DNA from: JAAYCI01 sp964370165
GTDB taxonomy: Bacteria; Bacillota; Clostridia; Oscillospirales; Ruminococcaceae
Length of the DNA: 56,373 nucleotides
NCBI GenBank assembly: GCA_964370165.1
Contig: CAYJIG010000008.1
Span: 1 to 56,373 of the forward strand
Direction of reading: 5' to 3'
In this document: one piece after another, positions 9,130 through 17,849 of the stretch
Layout: every line of letters begins with the position of its first letter
Numbering within the stretch: the first letter of the stretch is position 1
Program-made: the position numbers and the translations under genes
Notes under the pieces: model-generated
Told to the model about the DNA's origin: nothing
The model's input: the letters and a program-made list of their open reading frames with translations, nothing else
Databases searched by the model: none

Positions 9130-10512
9130 CTATTTCTTAACTTTACCACGCAAGATGGCACCTTTTATATCGGTTATTTCCAAAGTGATAAACTCACCCT
9201 TCAAAGATGCATCACCCTCAAACTCCACCAGCATATTATTATCCATCCTGCCTTGCATTGTTCCCTCGCTTTTACCTTCATTTTCCACCAAGGTAACATA
9301 TGTTTTACCAAGCCAGTTTTTTGCTATTTTCGCCACTGCTTCTTCCTGAAGTCTTAAAAGCGTATTGATTCTATCGCTTTTTTCGGTGTGAACAGTAGCG
9401 TCTTCCATCTCTGCCGCTTCGGTTCCCGGCCGCTTTGAGTAGATAAACGTGAACAGTTGTGTATACCCTACCGCACGCACGAGCTCTACCGTTTTTTCAA
9501 AGTCTTCCTGCGTCTCGCCCGGAAAGCCCACCATTACATCAGAAGAAAATGTCATTTCAGGACACACTTCTTTAGTGTATTTTATAAGCGCCAAATATTC
9601 CTCGCCGGTATATCGTCTGTTCATCTTAGTCAATATCTCGTTGGAGCCACTTTGTACCGGCAGATGTAAATGGTTGCATATCTGAGGATTCGCCACCATA
9701 GTGTCAATCATTTTGCGCGTGGCGTCTTTCGGGTGGCTGGTCATAAACCTGATTCTGTAGTCACCCGGCACCTTACACAGCATGGAAAGCAAATCCGAAA
9801 AATCTACTTTTTCTTCATTTCCTTTGCCATAGCTATTCACATTTTGACCCAATAGCGTTATCTCTTTGTATCCTGCGTCTATCAGCATTTTAAACTCATT
9901 CAGCACGTCTTCACTTGTGCGGCTACGTTCACGTCCACGCACATGAGGAACAATGCAATATGAGCAGAAGTTGTCACACCCATACATGATAGGCAAAAAC
10001 GCACGAAAACTCGAGTCACGAACTATCGGCACACCCTCGACAATTTCTTTGCGCTCAGGCGGCAAACGTAAAGCACGCTTGCGTGTTGTCATTTTTTCCA
10101 CCAGCATATCAGGCAGCAAATCCGCTGGGTTTGGCCCAAGCATTATATCCACATACGGATAACTGGTACGCAATTTTTCAAGTGTGCTTTTTTCGGCACC
10201 CATGCAGCCGCACAGCGCTAATAATAACCCGCTTTTACGCTGTTTCAAACTTTTCAGTGCACCCAAATTACCAAACACGCGCTGTTCTGCATGCTCACGA
10301 ACCGCACAAGTATTGAATACAATTAAATCGGCTTCTTCCGGGGTTTCTACGATTTTGTAACCAATATCTTGCAATACTCCTTTCAGCCGTTCTGTGTCAT
10401 TCACATTTTGCTGACATCCAAAACACCTTATGAATGCAAAAGGCACACGCCCGTAATGTGAAGCAATCACTTCGGCTACGTACTCATTCTTACTGTACTG
10501 CAAACGTTCCAC
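9130..10512 (-). CDS. miaB: tRNA-2-methylthio-N6-dimethylallyladenosine synthase
   Basis: Radical-SAM methylthiotransferase that adds the 2-methylthio group to i6A37 in tRNA. Seen: the N-terminal UPF0004 domain with its auxiliary-cluster cysteines (GCQQN, NTCAVRE, CGCMGA), the radical-SAM CDNFCSYCIVPHVRGRERSR block (CxxxCxxC), GQNVNSYG, HLPVQSGS, and a C-terminal TRAM domain of about 65 residues for tRNA binding. I chose the GTG at 10510-10512, preceded by GGAGAAGGG at good spacing. An in-frame TTG at 10528-10530 has no ribosome site. It works downstream of MiaA, encoded 6 kb further along the same strand. Confidence 0.96.
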   Translation of the reverse strand: MERLQYSKNEYVAEVIASHYGRVPFAFIRCFGCQQNVNDTERLKGVLQDIGYKIVETPEEADLIVFNTCAVREHAEQRVFGNLGALKSLKQRKSGLLLALCGCMGAEKSTLEKLRTSYPYVDIMLGPNPADLLPDMLVEKMTTRKRALRLPPERKEIVEGVPIVRDSSFRAFLPIMYGCDNFCSYCIVPHVRGRERSRTSEDVLNEFKMLIDAGYKEITLLGQNVNSYGKGNEEKVDFSDLLSMLCKVPGDYRIRFMTSHPKDATRKMIDTMVANPQICNHLHLPVQSGSNEILTKMNRRYTGEEYLALIKYTKEVCPEMTFSSDVMVGFPGETQEDFEKTVELVRAVGYTQLFTFIYSKRPGTEAAEMEDATVHTEKSDRINTLLRLQEEAVAKIAKNWLGKTYVTLVENEGKSEGTMQGRMDNNMLVEFEGDASLKGEFITLEITDIKGAILRGKVKK

Positions 10513-10739
10513 TGGTTCACCCTTCTCCAATCAGCAGATATAAAAATCTGCGCAAAGCCGCTGTTTACGTCTCATTGTTTCCTTGAATCCTCACCATATA
10601 CTTTTCTTGACTCAAAAAACAAACTATTTAAAACACCCCAAAGTGTAATGCACTTTTTATTACTAATATTCATGCATTACTCTCCTATTATAAGTATACA
10701 CAAAACACAGTATTTTTTCAAGCAACAATCCTTTCAGCA

Positions 10740-13682
10740 TCAACCATCTATATCTTCACTTTTCTTTTTTCTCGGTGTTTTTTTAATTTGTTTTATTTCA
10801 GTTTCTTTTTTCTGGATAATCTTTTTCGATGCCGGTTCTTTCTTTGATGTTTTCACGCCTTTTGCCAGCACAGGCGCAAGATACTGCCCTGTAAAAGATT
10901 TCTTGTTTTTCGCTACTTGTTCGGGTGTCCCCACAGCCACCACTTCCCCGCCGGCATTTCCGCCTTCAGGTCCCAGATCAATTATCCAGTCAGACTGCTT
11001 TATCACGTCCAAATTATGCTCAATAACCACCACAGTATTGCCTGCATCCACCAAGCGATTCAGCACCTTCAACAGCTTCTTCACGTCTTCTGTGTGTAGC
11101 CCCGTTGTGGGCTCGTCCATGATATACACCGTTTGGCCGGTATCTCTTTTTGCAAGCTCCAGCGACAGTTTCATGCGCTGTGCCTCGCCGCCTGATAATG
11201 TGGTGGCACTTTGGCCCAGCTTGATATATCCAAGCCCCACATCCACCATCGTTTTTATTTTGCGGCGAATTTTGGGCTGATTTTCAAAAAACAAAAGTGC
11301 TTCGTCGGCCGTCATCGCCAGCACCTCGGCAATGTTTTTATCTTTATACCTCACTTCCAATGTTTCACGGTTATACCTTGCGCCTTTACACACCTCACAC
11401 GGCACAAAAATATCCGGCAAAAAATGCATCTCTATTTTTAAAATACCGTCACCCTCACAGGCCTCGCACCGTCCACCTTTTACGTTAAATGAAAATCTAC
11501 CCGGCCCATATCCTCTGATTTTCGCCTCTTGTAGCTGGCTAAACAATGTACGTATATCTGTAAATACACCTGTATATGTAGCAGGATTACTACGTGGAGT
11601 GCGCCCTATAGGGCTTTGATCGATACCTATAACTTTGTCCACCCATTCCTCACCGTGTAGCACTTCATGCTCGCCCGCAAACGTACGTGCTCCGTTTAAA
11701 TCTGCCGCCAGGCGCTTATACAATATCTCATTCACCAAGCTGGACTTGCCACTACCGGAGATGCCGGTAACAGACACCATGGTACCCAGCGGAAACTTCA
11801 CGTCTACATTTTTCAGGTTGTTTTGCTTTGCCCCTACTATCTCCAGATATTTTCCGTGTCCTTTGCGACGCTCAGCCGGTATTTTGATGTTTTTTCTGCC
11901 CGACAAGTACGCGCCCGTGATGCTATCTTTTGCCGCTTTCACATCTTCAATGCTACCTGCCGCCACCAGCTCGCCACCATGTATGCCGGCACCCGGGCCT
12001 ATGTCCACAATATAATCTGCCGCACGGATAGTATCCTCGTCATGCTCCACCACAATAAGCGTGTTGCCAAGGTCCCGCAGACGTTTCAGCGTGGCAATAA
12101 GCCTGTCGTTGTCACGTTGGTGCAGGCCGATAGACGGCTCGTCCAGTACATACAAAACGCCTGTCAGAGCACTACCAATTTGTGTGGCCAGTCGTATACG
12201 TTGGCTTTCACCGCCTGAAAGACTGGCTGCGCCACGCATCAATGTCAAATACCCCAGACCTACCGACTGCAAAAAACCAAGCCGCTCGCCCACTTCCTTC
12301 AAAACACCGTCGCCTATAAGATGCTCTCGCTTATCAAGCTCAAGGCTCTTTATAAACGAAAGCTCCTCTGTCACAGAAAGTTCAGTCAGCTGGCTTATGT
12401 TTTTCCCGCCTACCGTCACTGCCAAACTGGTGGGTTTCAGGCGCTGACCATGACAATCGGGACACTGCACACTACTCATCACAAGCGCAATTTCTTCCTT
12501 CATCCAGTCGCTTGATGTTTCACGAAACCGCCGCTCCAAGTTTGGGATAATACCTTCAAAATCCGTCACGTATCGTCCTGAACCAAACTCGTTTTCACGA
12601 TGCATCTCTATTTTTTCGCCACCGGTACCGTATAAAAGTGCCTGCACCGCCTCTTTTTTCATGTCTTTGATTTTTGTATCCAGCGTGAACCCATATTGCT
12701 TACCAAGGCCCAGATAATACATCTCGCTCATCGAGCCCTCGGCGTAATACCACCCACTCGCCTTTATAGCTTTTTCCTTTATTGACAAGTTGTGGTTTGG
12801 CAAAATCAGCTTTTCATCCACTTTCATGAAATTGCCAAGGCCGGTACAAGTTTCACACGCACCGATGGGATTATTAAACGAAAACATTCGTGGTGAGAGT
12901 TCCTCCACCGACACACCGTGTTCAGGGCATGCATAGCTTTGGCTGAACTGTATATCTTCGCCATCCACCACGCTTACAGTGGCAAGACCACCGCTCAGCT
13001 CTATCGCTGTTTCAAGCGAATCTGCTAAGCGCGAACGTATCTCGTCATTCATCACCAGCCTGTCCACCACAATATCCACGCTATGTTTTTTGTTTTTCTC
13101 CAGAGTGATTTCTTCGTCTAGGTCATAAATATGCCCATCCACCCTCACACGAGCATACCCACCACGCCGTGCCGCCTCGAACTCTTTTGCCTGTGTGCCT
13201 TTACGCTGACGCACCACCGGCGCAAGCACCATGAACTTAGTCCCCCCAGGAAGCTCCAGCGCCCTGTCCACCATTTGATCCACTGTCTGCTGGCTTATCA
13301 CCTTTCCACATTTCGGACAATGTGGAATGCCTATCCTAGCGTATAAAAGGCGTAAATAGTCGTACACTTCCGTCACTGTACCAACGGTGGAACGTGGGTT
13401 TTTACTTGTTGTGCGCTGGTCGATAGATATGGCAGGTGAAAGACCTGTGATTTCGTCCACATCAGGCTTTTCCATCTGCCCTAAAAACATGCGCGCATAA
13501 CTTGATAGGCTTTCCACATATCTGCGCTGACCGTCTGCATAGATGGTATCAAACGCAAGGCTGGACTTGCCACTGCCTGACAATCCTGTCATCACCACCA
13601 GCTTATCCCTTGGAATAGTCACATCAATATTTTTAAGGTTGTGCTCTCTGGCACCTTTTATCACAATTTTATCGTTTGCCAA
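10740..13682 (-). CDS. uvrA: Excinuclease ABC subunit A
   Basis: Damage-sensing ATPase of nucleotide excision repair; its dimer loads UvrB at lesions. Seen: two ABC halves with Walker A GLSGSGKSS and GISGSGKSS, signatures LSGGESQRI and LSGGEAQRM, and zinc-finger pairs CPKCG, CPDCHGQ, CEACEGDG and CEVCKGAR. At 980 residues it exceeds the common 940-950 because of a lysine-rich tail of about 40 residues after the conserved end, ending KKKSEDIDG. TTG start with GAGAGG 7 bases upstream, 29 bp after uvrB, so uvrB-uvrA form one operon. No LexA-type operator is obvious upstream. The basic tail might bind DNA, but this is inference. Confidence 0.98.
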   Translation of the reverse strand: MANDKIVIKGAREHNLKNIDVTIPRDKLVVMTGLSGSGKSSLAFDTIYADGQRRYVESLSSYARMFLGQMEKPDVDEITGLSPAISIDQRTTSKNPRSTVGTVTEVYDYLRLLYARIGIPHCPKCGKVISQQTVDQMVDRALELPGGTKFMVLAPVVRQRKGTQAKEFEAARRGGYARVRVDGHIYDLDEEITLEKNKKHSVDIVVDRLVMNDEIRSRLADSLETAIELSGGLATVSVVDGEDIQFSQSYACPEHGVSVEELSPRMFSFNNPIGACETCTGLGNFMKVDEKLILPNHNLSIKEKAIKASGWYYAEGSMSEMYYLGLGKQYGFTLDTKIKDMKKEAVQALLYGTGGEKIEMHRENEFGSGRYVTDFEGIIPNLERRFRETSSDWMKEEIALVMSSVQCPDCHGQRLKPTSLAVTVGGKNISQLTELSVTEELSFIKSLELDKREHLIGDGVLKEVGERLGFLQSVGLGYLTLMRGAASLSGGESQRIRLATQIGSALTGVLYVLDEPSIGLHQRDNDRLIATLKRLRDLGNTLIVVEHDEDTIRAADYIVDIGPGAGIHGGELVAAGSIEDVKAAKDSITGAYLSGRKNIKIPAERRKGHGKYLEIVGAKQNNLKNVDVKFPLGTMVSVTGISGSGKSSLVNEILYKRLAADLNGARTFAGEHEVLHGEEWVDKVIGIDQSPIGRTPRSNPATYTGVFTDIRTLFSQLQEAKIRGYGPGRFSFNVKGGRCEACEGDGILKIEMHFLPDIFVPCEVCKGARYNRETLEVRYKDKNIAEVLAMTADEALLFFENQPKIRRKIKTMVDVGLGYIKLGQSATTLSGGEAQRMKLSLELAKRDTGQTVYIMDEPTTGLHTEDVKKLLKVLNRLVDAGNTVVVIEHNLDVIKQSDWIIDLGPEGGNAGGEVVAVGTPEQVAKNKKSFTGQYLAPVLAKGVKTSKKEPASKKIIQKKETEIKQIKKTPRKKKSEDIDG

Positions 13683-13711
13683 GTATATATCCTCTCTTTG
13701 TGCTTTTTGTC

Positions 13712-15763
13712 TTAGCCGTCTTTTTGTTTAGGTTTTCTGCGCCTGCTATATTTTTCGGGTTTTTCTTTTGTTTTTTCTTCCGTCACATATTCGCCGCTAC
13801 GCAGCTTTTCAATACGATCACGCAAAAATGCCGCATGCTCAAACTCCAACATTTTCGCCGCTTCCTTCATTTCCTTTGTCAGGCGCGTTATAATCTTTTC
13901 ACGTTCCATTTTCGAAAGGCGCTTGCCTTTTTTCTCGTCGCCGTCTGCATCTTTTGATATTTCTATCAGGCCGCTTATTTCTTTCACTATGGTTTTCGGC
14001 ACAATACCGTGCTTTTCGTTGTATGCCGTTTGGATAGCCCTGCGCCTATCTGTTTCCACTATAGCTTTTTCCATGGATGGTGTCACGGTATCGGCGTATA
14101 AAATAACCACGCCTTGATCGTTACGTGCCGCACGTCCTATAGTTTGCACAAGGCTGGTGGTACTGCGCAAAAAGCCTTCCTTGTCTGCGTCCAAAACCGC
14201 TACCAAGCTCACTTCCGGCAAATCCAAGCCTTCACGTAGCAGGTTTATTCCCACAATCACGTCTATGGCACCACTGCGCAGGTCTCTCACCAGTTCCATA
14301 CGCTCAAATGTATCTATTTCATGGTGCATATATTTCACAGATACACCGTGCTCTGTCATATACCCTGTCAAATCTTCCGCCATCTTTTTTGTAAGCGTTG
14401 TCACCAATGTGCGCTGGTTTTTCGCCACTCGCACGTTGATTTCACTAAGCAAATCTTCCATCTGGCCTTGCACGGGTTTCACTATAACAGGCGGGTCCAC
14501 AAGGCCTGTGGGCCTTATTATCTGCTCCACTATTTTTTTGCTGTTTTCTTTTTCATACTCGCCGGGCGTTGCGCTGACATACACCACTTGGTTTACTTTA
14601 TCCATAAACTCTTCGGCTTTCAAAGGACGGTTATCAAATGCACTTGGTAGCCTAAACCCGAAATCCACCAGGTTTTTTTTGCGTGCATAATCACCGCCAT
14701 ACATGGCGCGCAGCTGTGGCAACATCACATGACTTTCGTCCACAAATAACAGCCAATCGTCCGGGAAATAGTCAAGCAATGTGAATGGAATAGAGCCTGC
14801 TGGGCGACCACTAAGTACCCGTGAATAGTTTTCTATTCCTTTACAAGTACCTATTTCAGCCAACATTTCCATGTCATATCTTGTACGCTGTGCAATCCTC
14901 TGCGCCTCAATAAGCTTTTCCTCGGCGGTAAAATATTTCACCTGAGATTGCATCTCTTCTTCCAGTTCTTCAATACCTTTTTGCAGGGTTTCTTGCGGCA
15001 CAATATAGTGGCTTGCAGGGAAAATAGCCACATGCTGTAAGTCTCGAAGCCGCTCACCGCTCACCGGCCGTGTTTCGCTGATACGCTCTATCTCATCGCC
15101 GAAAAACTCCACCCTAAACGCCAGCTCTTCTGTGTATGCCGGGTGTATTTCCACCACGTCGCCTTTTACCCGAAACTTATTTCTCACAAACTGTATGTCG
15201 TTTCGTTCATACTGTAGTGATACCAGCTTTTTCAATAAATCGTTCCGTCCTATCTTCATTCCCGGACGCAGACTTATCACACTTTTTCGGTAATCGATGG
15301 GGTTACCCAGTGAATATATACACGATACCGACGCCACAATAATAACGTCCCTACGCTCAGAAAGTGCAGATGTGGCCGAGTGTCTTAAGCGGTCTATCTC
15401 ATCGTTTATGTCTGAATCTTTTTCAATATAAGTGTCGGTAGACGGTATATACGCCTCAGGCTGATAATAATCGTAATACGACACAAAATACTCTACAGCG
15501 TTATTGGGAAAAAATTCCCTAAACTCGTTGCAAAGCTGTGCCGCCAAAATTTTGTTATGTGCCAGTACCAATGTGGGGCGGTTCACTCTTGCAATAACAT
15601 TCGCCATGGTGTATGTTTTTCCGCTACCCGTCACACCCAGCAGTGTTTGCTCTGCACAGCCTTCTTTCAGCCCCTCTACCAGCTGGTCGATAGCTACCGG
15701 CTGATCACCTGTAGGCTGGTACGACGACACCAGCTCAAATATATCTTTCATCTTTTCTGCCAT
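13712..15763 (-). CDS. uvrB: Excinuclease ABC subunit B
   Basis: Helicase-like subunit that verifies the lesion and recruits UvrC. Seen: Walker A GVTGSGKTYT, the beta-hairpin YYDYYQPEAYIP that clamps DNA, helicase motif LLFVDESH, QTIGRAARN, and a C-terminal UVR motif (KEMKEAAKMLEFEHAAFLRD) that contacts UvrC. 683 residues, slightly long through a basic Lys/Arg/Pro tail. ATG start with GAGGTG upstream. An extended -10 (TGGTATAAT) lies 36 bp before the gene. First gene of uvrBA. Confidence 0.98.
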   Translation of the reverse strand: MAEKMKDIFELVSSYQPTGDQPVAIDQLVEGLKEGCAEQTLLGVTGSGKTYTMANVIARVNRPTLVLAHNKILAAQLCNEFREFFPNNAVEYFVSYYDYYQPEAYIPSTDTYIEKDSDINDEIDRLRHSATSALSERRDVIIVASVSCIYSLGNPIDYRKSVISLRPGMKIGRNDLLKKLVSLQYERNDIQFVRNKFRVKGDVVEIHPAYTEELAFRVEFFGDEIERISETRPVSGERLRDLQHVAIFPASHYIVPQETLQKGIEELEEEMQSQVKYFTAEEKLIEAQRIAQRTRYDMEMLAEIGTCKGIENYSRVLSGRPAGSIPFTLLDYFPDDWLLFVDESHVMLPQLRAMYGGDYARKKNLVDFGFRLPSAFDNRPLKAEEFMDKVNQVVYVSATPGEYEKENSKKIVEQIIRPTGLVDPPVIVKPVQGQMEDLLSEINVRVAKNQRTLVTTLTKKMAEDLTGYMTEHGVSVKYMHHEIDTFERMELVRDLRSGAIDVIVGINLLREGLDLPEVSLVAVLDADKEGFLRSTTSLVQTIGRAARNDQGVVILYADTVTPSMEKAIVETDRRRAIQTAYNEKHGIVPKTIVKEISGLIEISKDADGDEKKGKRLSKMEREKIITRLTKEMKEAAKMLEFEHAAFLRDRIEKLRSGEYVTEEKTKEKPEKYSRRRKPKQKDG

Positions 15764-15798
15764 AGTTCACCTCAAAATAATGCTTCGCCTATATATCT

Positions 15799-15804
15799 AT
15801 TATA
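15799..15804 (-). promoter_or_regulatory. Extended -10 promoter element for uvrBA
   Basis: On the minus strand the sequence reads TGGTATAAT, a perfect -10 with the TGn extension. No good -35 is found at 16-18 bp, as is usual for extended -10 promoters. No SOS-box palindrome of the GAAC-N4-GTTC type is seen nearby. Confidence 0.5.
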
Positions 15805-15858
15805 CCACACTTGTCATCTTACTACAGTAATATTTATGTGTAAACAAAATTACAAAAA

Positions 15859-15885
15859 CCGACATTCTTTTAACAAGAATGTCGG
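15859..15885 (-). terminator. Rho-independent terminator of the surface-polysaccharide operon
   Basis: A perfect 11-bp stem (CCGACATTCTT with AAGAATGTCGG) around a 5-base loop, followed on the minus strand by T5GT. It lies 34 bp after the stop of the degenerate GGDEF-EAL gene and closes the nine-gene operon. Confidence 0.9.
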
Positions 15886-15918
15886 CTCAAACATTGCATT
15901 TCGAATCAAATATTACGT

Positions 15919-17817
15919 TTATTCATTATTTATCAGTGTGATAAATTCGCTCGCAGGCATAGGTCTAAAGAATTTATACCCTGAAATACAGTCCACATTT
16001 AATGCTTTAAATGTTTTTTCCTGCATGGATGTTTCTATTCTTTCACACACCACTTTAATGTCCATTAAATGTATTAATTTAACTATATAACTTACCAACA
16101 CAGCACCATCTTTTGTAGCGGCAGTGTCTAAATATACAGGATCCAGCTTCACATAATCGGCTTTATAGTCTGACAGCAACGGGAAACTTGCATTTTCATT
16201 TCCAAATCGAGTTATGACAATATTAATATTTCTTTCTTTTAAGAATTCTATGTTGTCAGACACTGTTTTTGTCATTTTTGCAGAAAGGCCCGATGTTATC
16301 TCAATGCCCAGCACCCCGTTTGGAATATTATACTCTTTCATGCAATCATCAATCTTAACACTAAAATCCGAGTCTTCTAGGTTCGCCATCGACATATTAC
16401 AAGTGATACATTTATCCTTGATTTTCTCTGCATCCAACTCACCGAAGCATTTGCAAATCAGCTCAAACACACGATAATTAAGTTCTTTCACCCTGCCGGA
16501 TGATTCAAATTGGTCCAAAAATGCACTCGGCTGTAGTAAACCTTTTGCTTTATGCTCCCACCGCACAAGAGCATGTGCTCCTGAAATTTTATTGGTTTTT
16601 GTGTCTATTGTCGGTAGCAGATGCACCACAAAATCAGAAAAAGCATCTTCTTGAATCAAATCTCTGCCAAGTGATGTCATTTCCAAAAGGCTCTTTATCA
16701 TTTGTGCGTCGGCAAACATCATGTGTTTATTTTTTTCTTTTGCCATGACAAGTGAATAACGTAAAACTTGCAATAATGTTTGGAATCCACCTTCAACATC
16801 ACTCAAGTGACAAGCCCCAACATACACCTGCATATTAACCGTGTGATCTAATTTTGCAATTTCTTCGTTTAGCTTTTCAATAATCTCTTTCAATATTGTT
16901 TTTGCTGTGTTTTCACCGCCTGCAGGGAATGTAAGCAAAAATGTATTTTCCGACTCGCGTGCTAAAATAAAGTCTGTGCCAATCAGCTCACCAATCAGAC
17001 TATGTGTATTATCTATAGCTTTTTTTCCGGCTTCATCGCCAAAAAACCATTGTGTAGAGGTATTATCCACCTCAATAAGGCAAGCATAGTAAAGGTGATG
17101 TGTTTTTGTTTTTTGTAGCTTGGTAAATATTTTTTCAAAATACGACGTATTCTTAACACCCTGAATAACCGTACTTTCACGGATTTCTTTTTGTGTATAG
17201 ATAAGCTTTCTACGTGTTAAAAGCATAAATATTTGTAGCATAACAACTACTATCGCGCCTATGGCAAACGCCAGTATAACCCAGTCAGGTATCCGCTCGC
17301 TATATATCCCCACGGCAACTTTCAGCGCCACTTCCACTTTGTTAAGCGCTGTCATATCGCCGACAGCAAGATTGATGGCATCTATCATTTCTTGCGAAGC
17401 AAGCTCTGTATATCCTATATGATAGTCAAGCCCTGCATATTGAAACAACACTTCACTTGCAACAACATTGTAATGCTCTGCCAGATTTTCGCCTTCCTGC
17501 GTTGTTATTGCGCCAATAATCTCGGCTTGTTCGTTCGATATCATAGACTCCCAACCATCAGAAGAATCCATGTATTGAAACTCTATTCCAGTTTGTTGTT
17601 CAATATACTTATATGTCTCGGGCAGCATTCCTATCCATCGCCCATTGATTTTAGCCTCTATCGGAAAATTATCGGTACTGCCTATGACATAAACATCCCC
17701 TTCCAAAAGAGGATCATCATAATTTAAATAATTAGTTATAAACAACATAGCGAAAGCCGCTACTGTGCAAATAACAATTGTGATGACAGTAAACAACAAC
17801 CATTGATTTTTTTTCAT
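15919..17817 (-). CDS. Membrane protein with degenerate GGDEF and degenerate EAL domains, probable c-di-GMP receptor
   Basis: 632 residues. Membrane segment near 10-30, an extracytoplasmic region resembling a solute-binding fold (about 35-190), a second membrane helix (about 195-220), then cytoplasmic GGDEF-like and EAL-like domains. Where GGDEF belongs the sequence is RESENTF. Where EALVRW belongs it is HALVRW, and the metal-binding DDFG is TRFG. Later EAL positions survive (CNMSMANL, LGIEITSG, YVKLDP, CERIET, GYKFFRPMP). Synthesis or hydrolysis is therefore unlikely and nucleotide sensing is likely (inference). The ATG at 17817 has GGGTGAG upstream; a TTG at 17844 is less likely. Last gene of the operon, 5 bp from its synthase-like GT2 neighbour, so it may gate that enzyme as PilZ does BcsA. 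Confidence 0.85.
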   Translation of the reverse strand: MKKNQWLLFTVITIVICTVAAFAMLFITNYLNYDDPLLEGDVYVIGSTDNFPIEAKINGRWIGMLPETYKYIEQQTGIEFQYMDSSDGWESMISNEQAEIIGAITTQEGENLAEHYNVVASEVLFQYAGLDYHIGYTELASQEMIDAINLAVGDMTALNKVEVALKVAVGIYSERIPDWVILAFAIGAIVVVMLQIFMLLTRRKLIYTQKEIRESTVIQGVKNTSYFEKIFTKLQKTKTHHLYYACLIEVDNTSTQWFFGDEAGKKAIDNTHSLIGELIGTDFILARESENTFLLTFPAGGENTAKTILKEIIEKLNEEIAKLDHTVNMQVYVGACHLSDVEGGFQTLLQVLRYSLVMAKEKNKHMMFADAQMIKSLLEMTSLGRDLIQEDAFSDFVVHLLPTIDTKTNKISGAHALVRWEHKAKGLLQPSAFLDQFESSGRVKELNYRVFELICKCFGELDAEKIKDKCITCNMSMANLEDSDFSVKIDDCMKEYNIPNGVLGIEITSGLSAKMTKTVSDNIEFLKERNINIVITRFGNENASFPLLSDYKADYVKLDPVYLDTAATKDGAVLVSYIVKLIHLMDIKVVCERIETSMQEKTFKALNVDCISGYKFFRPMPASEFITLINNE

Positions 17818-17849
17818 TTTCTCACCCGATATTCCCTGTGTCAAATAGT

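Noticed and set aside
15764..15918. SOS (LexA) operator for uvrBA
   Set aside because: No GAAC-N4-GTTC palindrome or close variant was seen; only an extended -10 promoter.
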